DNA of 13,276 nt from JAYQPQ01 sp038145405 (GTDB taxonomy: Bacteria > Pseudomonadota > Gammaproteobacteria > Pseudomonadales > GM7GCV1), in contig JAYQPQ010000050.1 of NCBI GenBank assembly GCA_038145405.1, positions 1-13,276 on the forward strand, in the 5' to 3' direction. The notes under the pieces are model-generated. The model worked only from the letters and a program-made list of their open reading frames with translations. It was not told the DNA's origin and ran no database searches. How positions within the stretch are numbered: position 1 is the first letter of the stretch; each line of letters starts with the position of its first letter. Of the stretch, positions 1 through 5,393 are shown one piece after another. Position numbers and translations under genes: made by a program.

Positions 1-57
1 GGCCAACGGCCGCCAGCGTTCTTGGCTCGCGCCTTCGTTATCCAAACCAGTTAGCTC

Positions 58-1059
58 ATGATCCTGACCATCGTGCTATTCGGCGCTGCAGCGCTCGGCG
101 TCACCATCTTTCTGCTCGCCAGCCCACAGCGCTTTGAAGTGGCGCGTTCGCTGCACATTCAGGTACCCGCCCAAGAGATTTTCGACAAGTTGCGCGGCCT
201 GGAAAGCTGGGCCGAGTGGAGCCCCTGGCTGATATACGAGCCGGACTGTGCGCTCGAATACAGCGAGACACGCGGCGAGGAAGGCAGCTGGTGCAGCTGG
301 AATGGCAAAAAAATCGGCGCGGGGAAACTGCAGTTGGTCGAATTGCTGAAACCCAACTGCATCGAAGCCAAGCTGCATTTTCTGCGCCCGCACAAAGCCA
401 CCAACGCTGTGTCCTTCCGCATGGAAAACTCGGGGGTGGGCACGGTGCTGCACTGGAAGATGCAGGGTAGCCTGCCGCTGCTGCTGAAGCTGATGATTCC
501 GCGTATCGTCGCCATGCTGAGCAATGATTTCGACATCGGCCTGCTGCGCCTCAAGGCTATACTCGATCCCGGTTCCGACGGCATGAACCTGGCCCTGCTG
601 GAGCCAGTCGAACTGCCGGCACAGGACTATGCAGCCAAGCACTTTGACGCTGCTACCGAAGACCTGCCCGATGTCATGCCGCAGGGTTTCCGCGATCTGG
701 ACGAGGCCCTGCGTACCAATCAGGTCAAAGCCGCGGCCCGACCCTTTACCGCCATCTTCCGTTCCTACGATAACGGCAAACGCTTCGAGGGCGATATGGG
801 GGTGCCCGTGGTGGGCCAGCAAACCTCGACCGCCTTTACCGTGCGCCGCCTGCCCGGTGGTCGCTATCTGCCGCTGCGCTATCGCGGCTCCTACGATCAC
901 CTCACACTGGCCTGGCACTGCGCCTTCGCCAACCTGAATATGCGCAAGGCCAAACTCGATCCCAGCTTGCCCTGGCTAGAGGTTTACGAAAACTCGCCAA
1001 CTGAGATCGGGGACCCCGTCCAGTTACGCACCCTGATCTACCTGCCGATCAAAGACTAA
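58..1059 (+). CDS. SRPBCC-domain plus GyrI-like ligand-binding protein, N-terminally anchored
   Basis: A 333-residue protein. Residues 1-20 form one hydrophobic segment ending in SPQRFEVARS, which suggests a membrane anchor with the rest of the protein on one side. Residues about 25-165 have the layout of the SRPBCC/polyketide-cyclase fold (ARSLHIQVPAQEIFDKLRGL, then W-x-x-W-S-P-W, the usual start of this family). Residues about 185-333 resemble the GyrI-like/AraC effector-binding domain (R-x-L-P-G-G-R-Y, then a YDHL-x-x-AW segment and a LRTLIYLPI ending). Members of both families bind small hydrophobic ligands; no catalytic residues or substrate can be assigned. No clear Shine-Dalgarno sequence precedes the ATG. 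Its first bases overlap a TGA (59-61) closing a frame that is open from the window edge, so it may be translationally coupled to an upstream gene. Domain calls are from recognition, not a search. Confidence 0.8.
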   Translation: MILTIVLFGAAALGVTIFLLASPQRFEVARSLHIQVPAQEIFDKLRGLESWAEWSPWLIYEPDCALEYSETRGEEGSWCSWNGKKIGAGKLQLVELLKPNCIEAKLHFLRPHKATNAVSFRMENSGVGTVLHWKMQGSLPLLLKLMIPRIVAMLSNDFDIGLLRLKAILDPGSDGMNLALLEPVELPAQDYAAKHFDAATEDLPDVMPQGFRDLDEALRTNQVKAAARPFTAIFRSYDNGKRFEGDMGVPVVGQQTSTAFTVRRLPGGRYLPLRYRGSYDHLTLAWHCAFANLNMRKAKLDPSLPWLEVYENSPTEIGDPVQLRTLIYLPIKD

Positions 1060-1171
1060 CTTTCTCTTCTATCTATCTCCGACCTGGGCTGCTTGATCAA
1101 ACGCCGCACACTGAATAGCCGCACAAGAAAAACCGCCCTGGCGGGTGCTGCACTTCAAGAGGGCTGAGTGG

Positions 1172-1177
1172 TAAACT
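1172..1177 (+). promoter_or_regulatory. possible -10 element of the tRNA-Arg promoter
   Basis: TAAACT lies 16 bases before the mature tRNA and is followed by a GC-rich stretch (CGCGCC), the kind of discriminator seen at stringently controlled stable-RNA promoters. The -35 region is poor (CTGCAC at 1148-1153), so the call is tentative. Confidence 0.35.
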
Positions 1178-1193
1178 TCGCGCCTTCAAACAG

Positions 1194-1270
1194 GCGCCCG
1201 TAGCTCAGTTGGATAGAGCACCTGGCTTCGAACCAGGTGGTCGGGAGTTCGAGTCTCTCCGGGCGCGCCA
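1194..1270 (+). tRNA. tRNA-Arg (anticodon UCG)
   Basis: A complete 77-base tRNA with encoded CCA. The acceptor stem is GCGCCCG (1194-1200) paired with CGGGCGC (1260-1266), discriminator G1267, CCA 1268-1270. The D-stem is GCTC/GAGC. The anticodon stem is CCTGG/CCAGG around the loop CTTCGAA, giving anticodon TCG at 1228-1230, which reads CGA and related Arg codons. The T-arm is GGGAG, TTCGAGT, CTCTC. An antisense frame over it encodes the familiar spurious string LVRSQVLYPTELRA, which is not a gene. Confidence 0.97.
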
Positions 1271-1311
1271 TTCAATAAAAAAGCCCACTTCACGTGGGCT
1301 TTTTTATTGAA
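1271..1311 (+). terminator. intrinsic terminator of tRNA-Arg (perfect 18-bp stem, bidirectional)
   Basis: Begins at the base after the tRNA CCA. The arms 1271-1288 and 1294-1311 are perfect inverted complements (18 bp) with loop TTCAC; the core is GCCCAC/GTGGGC flanked by A6 on one side and T6 on the other. The symmetry would make it work on both strands. Confidence 0.9.
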
Positions 1312-1329
1312 CCCTGTTTGCTCTGGAAT

Positions 1330-1451
1330 GGCTCGAATGGAGGGAGTTCGACAAATTTGCCGGGAGCAAATTTGGGCAGCCTTTAGGCTGGGTCGAAGAC
1401 CCGAGGTGCATGGATGCACCGAGCCAATCCTCCGGGCGCGCTAATTCCTCC
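1330..1451. repeat. stem-loop-rich element ending in a partial copy of the tRNA 3' end
   Basis: Consecutive inverted repeats fill this stretch: TCGAA/TTCGA (1333-1337, 1347-1351), a 9-bp stem CAAATTTGC/GCAAATTTG (1352-1374), CAGCC/GGCTG (1377-1390), GGTC/GACC (1391-1401) and GGTGCAT/ATGCACC (1405-1420), enclosed by GGCTCG/CGAGCC (1330-1335, 1420-1425). A further GGAGG (1339-1343) can pair with CCTCC (1429-1433) in a crossing, pseudoknot-like arrangement. The 12 bases CTCCGGGCGCGC at 1430-1441 repeat 1257-1268 of the tRNA, 173 bp apart, and similarity continues to ATTC with one indel and CCA changed to CTA. The layout recalls the tyrT rtT repeats of E. coli, whose roughly 178-bp units each end in tRNA 3' sequence; that comparison is inference. 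No protein reading is plausible here. Confidence 0.55.
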
Positions 1452-1530
1452 GAGCCTCTACACTGAACCCGAAATATTCCTGCCAGAAAAAGCCATTGGC
1501 ACTTGTACACGTCCTCAGAACCAATTCGTT

Positions 1531-1536
1531 TAAAAT
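1531..1536 (+). promoter_or_regulatory. possible -10 element of the SRAP gene (leaderless arrangement)
   Basis: TAAAAT matches the -10 consensus in five of six positions and ends six bases before the SRAP ATG, so transcription would start at or next to the A of the start codon. No Shine-Dalgarno sequence lies upstream of the ATG, which fits a leaderless transcript. No good -35 hexamer is visible at standard spacing. Confidence 0.35.
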
Positions 1537-1542
1537 TTCGCT

Positions 1543-2235
1543 ATGTGCGGTCGAGCTATCCAGGTGTTACGTGGCGACATGATCGTCCTGGTCGACCGTG
1601 CAGGTATCGTTTGGGAGAAGTGGCATCGCGACGACCCGGATGGCCGCATCTGGAGGCACTACAATATCGCACCTACGGAAGACCTCCTGGTTGTGCATAA
1701 CCTCAACAGCGACCGCCACTTGTCTTCAATGCGTTGGTGGTTAACACCACATTGGTCGGATGGACCTTCGCAGAAATTTGCCATGTTCAATGCCCGGGCA
1801 GAGAGCATTGAGCAAAGCCGCGCCTACAAAGGGCCCTTTAAGCATCGACGAGCGATCATTCCCGTGAACGGTTTTTATGAGTGGCGCCAGGAAGACGGCA
1901 AAAAGTTTCCCTATCTTATCGAGGGGGATCGCGGCGCCTTCGCCTTGGCTGGGATTTGGGATTCCTGGTCGGACGGTACGCGCGAACTGGTCTCGTGCTC
2001 CATCATCACCACGCAGGCATCCGATGCTTTCCAGCCAATTCACTCCAGAATGCCGGTGATTCTGGACTGGGATCGACTTGATGCCTGGCTCGATGAGGAA
2101 ACCGATCTGAACGAGATTCGATCCATGTTGGCTCCATCGCAGAAGCCGCTCTTCGCGACCAAGATGAACCCGAGCATGAGCAACGCGCGCAACAAACTGG
2201 AACCGGAGCCCGTCGGCGAAAAGATAGCACTCTAG
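1543..2235 (+). CDS. yedK: SRAP-domain (YedK/HMCES family) abasic-site DNA-protein crosslink protein
   Basis: A 230-residue SOS-response-associated peptidase (SRAP) family protein. Known members become covalently joined to abasic sites in single-stranded DNA through Cys2, exposed when Met1 is removed, forming a thiazolidine that shields the lesion. The signature residues are present: MCGR start (Cys2), YNIAPT at 40-45, NARAE at 83-87, NGFYEW at 109-114 with Glu113, and HSRMP at 167-171 with His167. These match the Cys/Asn/Glu/His active-site set of E. coli YedK. The start is fixed by the need for Met-Cys-Gly-Arg. The usual Cys of the R-C-x-I-P strand is Ala here (RAIIP). No LexA-type box is apparent upstream. 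Length is normal for the family. The gene stands alone between the tRNA-linked element and a decayed intergenic region. Confidence 0.93.
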   Translation: MCGRAIQVLRGDMIVLVDRAGIVWEKWHRDDPDGRIWRHYNIAPTEDLLVVHNLNSDRHLSSMRWWLTPHWSDGPSQKFAMFNARAESIEQSRAYKGPFKHRRAIIPVNGFYEWRQEDGKKFPYLIEGDRGAFALAGIWDSWSDGTRELVSCSIITTQASDAFQPIHSRMPVILDWDRLDAWLDEETDLNEIRSMLAPSQKPLFATKMNPSMSNARNKLEPEPVGEKIAL

Positions 2236-2236
2236 A

Positions 2237-2303
2237 TTGCGGGAATATCCCTGGGGTATCCAGGGATTCGTTGCGGTGCGCTTGACGCTGAGGTTGCGGG
2301 AAT
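2237..2303. repeat. 10-bp direct repeat flanking a short palindrome
   Basis: TTGCGGGAAT occurs at 2237-2246 and again at 2294-2303. Between them lies an 8-bp inverted repeat, ATCCCTGG/CCAGGGAT (2247-2254 and 2260-2267), without a T-run, so it is not a convincing terminator. The right-hand copy ends where recognisable similarity in the MscS-like remnant stops, so the repeat may mark a deletion or insertion junction. Confidence 0.4.
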
Positions 2304-2471
2304 GTCGATGTTCTGCGACAGCAGCAGCCGCTCTACCCCACCGTGCAGCTTGCGTGAAATCAGGTAGCCGATGCCAACGATGATAAGCGCACCCAGAACC
2401 TGGAAGCTGTAATCCACCTGGAACTGGAGAATGGTATGGTAGATATCCTGTAGTTAATCTAATTCGTCCAT
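2301..2471 (-). pseudogene. remnant of a small-conductance mechanosensitive channel (MscS-family) gene, 5' end only
   Basis: Read on the minus strand from ATG at 2471: MDELD, then an in-frame TAA (2454-2456), then in the same frame LQDIYHTILQFQVDYSFQVL, GALIIVGIGYLISRKLHGG and VERLLLSQNIDI. This matches the N-terminal part and first membrane helix of YbdG/MscS-type channels as I know them. After I39 of the reading from the internal GTG (2415-2417) the sequence turns into unrelated residues and stops at 2232-2234. A purine-rich AAAGGG precedes the ATG, so the original ribosome-binding site may survive. A nonsense change near codon 6 and loss of the entire beta and C-terminal domains make it non-functional. 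The family call rests on about 50 residues. Confidence 0.6.
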
Positions 2472-2542
2472 AGCGCCCTTTGCCTCGCCATGTCGGGTAC
2501 ACCATTATCCCGCGCCACTCATCCGCAACAAAGTGCAGGCAC

Positions 2543-2574
2543 AAAAAAACCGCCGGGTGCTAGCCCAGCGGTTT
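2543..2574 (-). terminator. intrinsic terminator on the minus strand downstream of rimK and the barrel remnant
   Basis: On the minus strand ACCGCTGGG pairs with CCCGGCGGT (2564-2572 and 2549-2557, one G-U pair) around a six-base loop, followed by seven T (A2543-A2549 on the plus strand). It lies about 120 bases beyond the rimK stop and directly after the outer-membrane protein fragment, whose terminator it probably once was. Confidence 0.8.
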
Positions 2575-2596
2575 AGGGTCAACTATCAGGACCGGA

Positions 2597-2693
2597 TCAG
2601 AAGCTCACGCGAACGCCTACGTAGTAGGAACGGTCGGTGATGTCATGGGTAGAGCTGTCCGTGCTGCCCAGCATATTGCCTGCTTGCGGAATA
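2597..2693 (-). pseudogene. C-terminal fragment of an outer-membrane beta-barrel protein (TonB-dependent receptor-like)
   Basis: On the minus strand a frame of about 32 codons ends ...THDITDRSYYVGVRVSF followed by TGA (2597-2599). The last residues alternate hydrophobic and polar and end in Phe (F, V, V, V, Y at positions -1, -3, -5, -7, -9), the outer-membrane beta-signal recognised by the Bam machinery. The preceding SIPQAGNMLGS resembles the last loop of TonB-dependent receptors. The frame merges upstream into the end of rimK with no start codon of its own. A good terminator sits just behind it. I read it as the 3' stump of a deleted barrel gene joined to rimK; the exact receptor family is uncertain. 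Confidence 0.6.
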
Positions 2694-3611
2694 CTAGCCC
2701 TTGCCTTTGAGCTTGTTGGGGCCGCGCGCGGCGTCCTTTTCCAAGTAGGCAATGATTGCCCCGGCAATATCCATGCCGGTTGCGCCTTCGATTCCTTCCA
2801 GACCCGGGGAAGAATTCACCTCCAGCACCAGCGGACCGCGCGCGGAGCGGATGATGTCGACGCCGGCCAGATCCAATCCCATCGCTCGGGCAGCGCGCAC
2901 AGCGAGCTGGCGCTCGGTCGGGGTCAGTTTGACCACGCTGGCCAACCCACCTCGATGCAGATTGGAGCGGAATTCGCCCTCAGCAGCAGAGCGCTGCATG
3001 GCGGCAATCACTTTGTCGCCAATAACAAAGCAGCGGATATCTGTGCCCTGGGCTTCCTTGATGAACTCCTGTACCAGAAAGTTGGTGTCGAGATCGCGAA
3101 AGGCGTTGATCAGGCTTTCTGCGGCCTTGTAGGTTTCGGCCAGCAATACCCCCCTGCCCTGTGAACTGGGCAGCACTTTGACAATGAGTGGCGCGCCGCC
3201 AACGATCTGGATCAGTTCGTCGGTGGCATTAGCCGAGTGAGCGTAGGCAGTCACCGGCATGCCCACTCCCTTGCGCGCCAACAATTGATGCGCGCGCAGC
3301 TTGTCGCGCGAACGCGCAATAGCCACCGACTCATTGATGGAATAGGTATTGGCCACCTCAAACTGCCGCAAAACGGCAGTGCCGTACTCCGTCACCGAGG
3401 CACCAATGCGCGGTATCACGGCATCAAAAGCCAACTCTTCATCGGCCCGCCCAAAGCGCTTGTAATGCACACTGGGTTGGTTCGAAGTGATATTCATATA
3501 GCAGTGCAAGAGATCGATAACGCGAACTTCGTGTCCACGCGCCTGACCGGCTTCCACCAGTCTTCGCGTGGAATAGAGGCGAGCGTTACGCGACAGAATG
3601 CCAATTTTCAT
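2694..3611 (-). CDS. rimK: RimK-type alpha-L-glutamate ligase (ribosomal protein S6 modification)
   Basis: A 305-residue ATP-grasp ligase. RimK adds glutamate residues to the C-terminus of ribosomal protein S6 in the cytoplasm; some relatives make poly-alpha-glutamate. Visible landmarks: N-terminal MKIGILSRN; IPRIGASVTEYGTAVLRQFE at 66-85; ATP-grasp lysine strand IVKVLPSSQGRGV at 143-155; QEF near 181; D191-I-R; NLHRGG at 217-222; metal-binding LEVNSSPGLEGIE at 263-275. The ending KLKGKG is one I recognise from gammaproteobacterial RimK. The start at 3611 is chosen because MKIGIL matches the family start and GAGG lies about 8 bases upstream on the minus strand; the longer frame to 3803 adds 64 residues without family resemblance. 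No protease partner gene follows or precedes it. The stop codon abuts the outer-membrane protein fragment. Confidence 0.93.
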   Translation of the reverse strand: MKIGILSRNARLYSTRRLVEAGQARGHEVRVIDLLHCYMNITSNQPSVHYKRFGRADEELAFDAVIPRIGASVTEYGTAVLRQFEVANTYSINESVAIARSRDKLRAHQLLARKGVGMPVTAYAHSANATDELIQIVGGAPLIVKVLPSSQGRGVLLAETYKAAESLINAFRDLDTNFLVQEFIKEAQGTDIRCFVIGDKVIAAMQRSAAEGEFRSNLHRGGLASVVKLTPTERQLAVRAARAMGLDLAGVDIIRSARGPLVLEVNSSPGLEGIEGATGMDIAGAIIAYLEKDAARGPNKLKGKG

Positions 3612-3686
3612 AGTTGCCTCAAGGGGATAGGTAACCGCATGCGAAACCAGCGGCCGATAACATTCCCGGTGGCTGACAGCCCGCGC

Positions 3687-3715
3687 ATTTTGTCCGTATT
3701 CCATGTCAGTTCCAA
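3687..3715 (-). promoter_or_regulatory. possible sigma70 promoter for rimK
   Basis: Minus-strand TTGGAA (3710-3715) and CAAAAT (3687-3692) with 17-bp spacing, four of six matches each, about 75 bases before the rimK start. Weak evidence only. Confidence 0.3.
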
Positions 3716-3839
3716 GGCGGCGCAGCGGTTTTTTGGTGAATTCTGGGCTGATTTCTGCTCCAGCTTGGTGCAAGGGACAGGCAAAACCGACCTGGGCAAG
3801 CAAAACCCGGCTATTTTTTTATCAGAAAGCGAAAAACTC

Positions 3840-3867
3840 TTGCTATTACGGGGGTTTGGCCTATAGT
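3840..3867 (+). promoter_or_regulatory. probable sigma70 promoter for the RRM protein gene
   Basis: TTGCTA (3840-3845) and TATAGT (3862-3867) with 16-bp spacing. A start near 3874 gives a leader of about 220 bases before the ATG at 4094, long for a single small gene and similar in style to leaders of cold-shock mRNAs. Confidence 0.5.
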
Positions 3868-4093
3868 TGCCCTGCTGCATTCTGATTGACCTCGCCGATA
3901 TTCGCTTTCAACCTTATTCAAGCAAGAACCGGAGTGTCCCCAGACGGGCTGGCACCGAACGAATTCGTTCGGCCCAAAACTTCTGGCTTCAAGGGCAGCA
4001 TGGTCTACCACGAGGTGGACCCGCGACTGCGACGCGTGCATTCGCCGCAAATCGTGCTTACTTTCGTGAAGTGCACTTGATGAGAGATAGGAT
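3868..4093 (+). other. gene-free 5' leader of the RRM protein, with an 18-bp perfect palindrome
   Basis: Together with 3612-3867 this makes a 480-base gap between the divergent rimK and RRM genes. It holds the perfect palindrome CCGAACGAATTCGTTCGG (3955-3972). A 64-codon frame from a TTG at 3886 to 4080 has no Shine-Dalgarno sequence and no recognisable family, so I do not call it. Downstream of the palindrome I see no other strong inverted repeat. The leader ends in GAGAGATAGGAT, a modest ribosome-binding region. Confidence 0.5.
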
Positions 4094-4393
4094 ATGAATA
4101 TTTACGTCGGCAATCTCGCCTACACCGTTAACAGCGACGACTTGCGCGCTTCTTTTGAAGCCTTTGGCGAAGTTTCTTCTGCCAATGTGATCATGGACCG
4201 GGAAACCGGTCGATCAAAGGGCTTTGGTTTCGTCGAGATGCCCTCTGCTGAAGCAGCCAAATCCGCAATCGAAGCGCTGAATGGTCAGGACCTGCAAGGT
4301 CGTGCCGTTCGCGTCAACGAAGCCCAACCCCGCACCGGTGGCGGTGGTGGTGGTGGCGGCCGCGGCGGCGATCGCCCCAAGCGTCGCTTTTAA
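4094..4393 (+). CDS. RRM-domain RNA-binding protein with glycine-rich tail
   Basis: A 99-residue protein with one RNA recognition motif at 1-77: RNP2 is IYVGNL (3-8) and RNP1 is KGFGFVEM (42-49), with aromatic Tyr4, Phe44 and Phe46 in the RNA-contacting positions. The tail 82-99 holds eight consecutive Gly followed by Arg-rich RGGDRPKRRF, similar to the RGG-type tails of cyanobacterial and proteobacterial Rbp proteins. Such proteins bind single-stranded RNA and are often cold-induced; the bound RNA here is unknown. The start codon has only a modest GAGA/AGGA upstream. It is a single-gene unit between a promoter with a long leader and a strong terminator. Confidence 0.93.
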   Translation: MNIYVGNLAYTVNSDDLRASFEAFGEVSSANVIMDRETGRSKGFGFVEMPSAEAAKSAIEALNGQDLQGRAVRVNEAQPRTGGGGGGGGRGGDRPKRRF

Positions 4394-4400
4394 TCAAAGA

Positions 4401-4441
4401 GGGGGAAACGGCGCCCGCCGTCTCCCCCTTCTTTGTTTTTT
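4401..4441 (+). terminator. intrinsic terminator of the RRM protein gene
   Basis: GGGGGAAACGGC (4401-4412) pairs with GCCGTCTCCCCC (4417-4428) with one A-C mismatch and a GCCC loop, followed by the T-rich TTCTTTGTTTTTT. It starts eight bases after the stop codon. Confidence 0.92.
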
Positions 4442-4483
4442 CTGGTTCGTTAGGCCCCGCCCTGGAAGGCAAGCGGCCACTGG

Positions 4484-5266
4484 TTAGTGTGTCATGGCGT
4501 AAAGTACATAGTTGACGCCAAAGCGGTACGCCAGTGCCGTCATCGGCTCCGGGTAGACCGGGTCATCGGCATGCTGCCAGGCATCGCCCATATCCATATT
4601 GAAATTAATCGCCACCATCAATTGCCCCTGGTCATCGTAGATGGCGCGCCAGGTTGCCGGCCCCTGCAGCTGCGCCTGAATTGAGCCATCGGGTGCGCGA
4701 TACAAATGACGTCTACCGGGTATCTGCGTGCTCTGATCCAGCTCGTAGAGTGTGTGCAGAATGTCGTCGCTTGGCGCTAGATCGACAATCGGATAGCCAG
4801 GCAATACGCGCTGGATAACCGACTGAAACAACTGCCACTCCACCTCGCCATGAAAATCATCCACGATCAGGAAACCACCCCGCATCAAGTACTCGCGCAA
4901 AGCCAGCACCTCGTCCTCGTTCAGGCTCCAGCGCCCTACCTGCTGAGCAAACAGAAAAGGATAGTCAAATAAATGCGCATCCGTCGCCAGAATGTGACGG
5001 CTATCCTCCGCCACGTCGACGCGCGTTAGGCGACTTAGTCCAGGCAGAAAGTGATACTCGGCTTCGGGATAATCGATTGCCCACCAAGGACGGCCACCGC
5101 CGCGACCCCAGCCGCCCAGGGTTGGCATGGCATAGATCAAGCGGCCTAGATGAAATTCCGCTTCGGGCGGCTCCTTGAGACCGGCTCGGTAGACATCCGC
5201 CAAGGGCTGACCCACTGCCGCCAGCGGCAACAACAGCAACAACGCGAACAGAGCGGAATAAGGCAT
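4484..5266 (-). CDS. secreted DUF4159-domain protein
   Basis: A 260-residue protein with an N-terminal signal peptide (MPYSALFALLLLLPLAAVGQ, cleavage probably near residue 19-20). The rest fits DUF4159: WWAIDYPEAEYHF, then TRVDV and HLFDYPFLFAQQ, then LREYLMRGGFLIVDDFHG with the glycine turn and paired aspartates, then RVLPGYPIVDLAPSDDILHT. The family has a flavodoxin/glutamine-amidotransferase-like fold and usually sits in MoxR/DUF58/von Willebrand-type membrane operons; none of those partners is present here, and no biochemical function can be assigned. The ATG at 5266 is the first start in frame; no strong Shine-Dalgarno sequence precedes it. It is divergent from the MarR regulator with 127 bp between them, so shared control is possible. 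Confidence 0.85.
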   Translation of the reverse strand: MPYSALFALLLLLPLAAVGQPLADVYRAGLKEPPEAEFHLGRLIYAMPTLGGWGRGGGRPWWAIDYPEAEYHFLPGLSRLTRVDVAEDSRHILATDAHLFDYPFLFAQQVGRWSLNEDEVLALREYLMRGGFLIVDDFHGEVEWQLFQSVIQRVLPGYPIVDLAPSDDILHTLYELDQSTQIPGRRHLYRAPDGSIQAQLQGPATWRAIYDDQGQLMVAINFNMDMGDAWQHADDPVYPEPMTALAYRFGVNYVLYAMTH

Positions 5267-5296
5267 GAGTTTGGCTTTAGTTGGTCCGTCGCCGAC

Positions 5297-5305
5297 AGGA
5301 TAGCA
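5297..5305 (-). promoter_or_regulatory. possible extended -10 element for the DUF4159 gene
   Basis: On the minus strand TGC precedes TATCCT, an extended -10 layout, about 30 bases before the start codon. There is no good -35 hexamer. Confidence 0.3.
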
Positions 5306-5335
5306 TCAGTAATTCCTGGGTTTTCGTTTAGAAGC

Positions 5336-5352
5336 ATTTAGTTGCAATAAAT
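5336..5352. promoter_or_regulatory. candidate MarR-family operator in the divergent intergenic region
   Basis: ATTTA-N7-TAAAT forms a 17-bp interrupted inverted repeat in AT-rich DNA about 40 bases before the MarR start codon and between the two divergent genes. MarR proteins usually bind such 16-20 bp repeats near their own promoter. The arms are only 5 bp, so this is a weak inference. Confidence 0.3.
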
Positions 5353-5393
5353 ACATTTACGACCCGCTTGGTCTGGCGCTGGGAAAGCCCACA

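Noticed and set aside
1..61. Open frames at the left edge, one closing with TGA at 59-61 over the ATG of the first gene, another with TAG at 52-54
   Set aside because: Fewer than 20 codons are visible and two frames compete, so the end of an upstream gene is possible but cannot be called.
1132..1150. Hairpin CCGCC/GGCGG with an A-run before it, resembling a minus-strand terminator
   Set aside because: The stem is short with a tiny loop, and no minus-strand gene lies upstream to use it.
1186..1419. 77-codon minus-strand frame across the tRNA
   Set aside because: It is the antisense of the tRNA and its terminator; the LVRSQVLYPTELRA string is a known spurious translation of tRNA genes.
1451..1542. 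LexA (SOS) box upstream of the SRAP gene
   Set aside because: No CTGT-N8-ACAG match was found, in spite of the family name.
1741..2544. 267-codon frame antisense to the SRAP gene
   Set aside because: The plus-strand gene has all family motifs; the antisense frame has no recognisable domain and runs across the MscS remnant.
3886..4080. 64-codon plus-strand frame from a TTG in the leader of the RRM gene
   Set aside because: No ribosome-binding site, a rare start codon, no recognisable family, and it spans the palindrome; more likely leader sequence.
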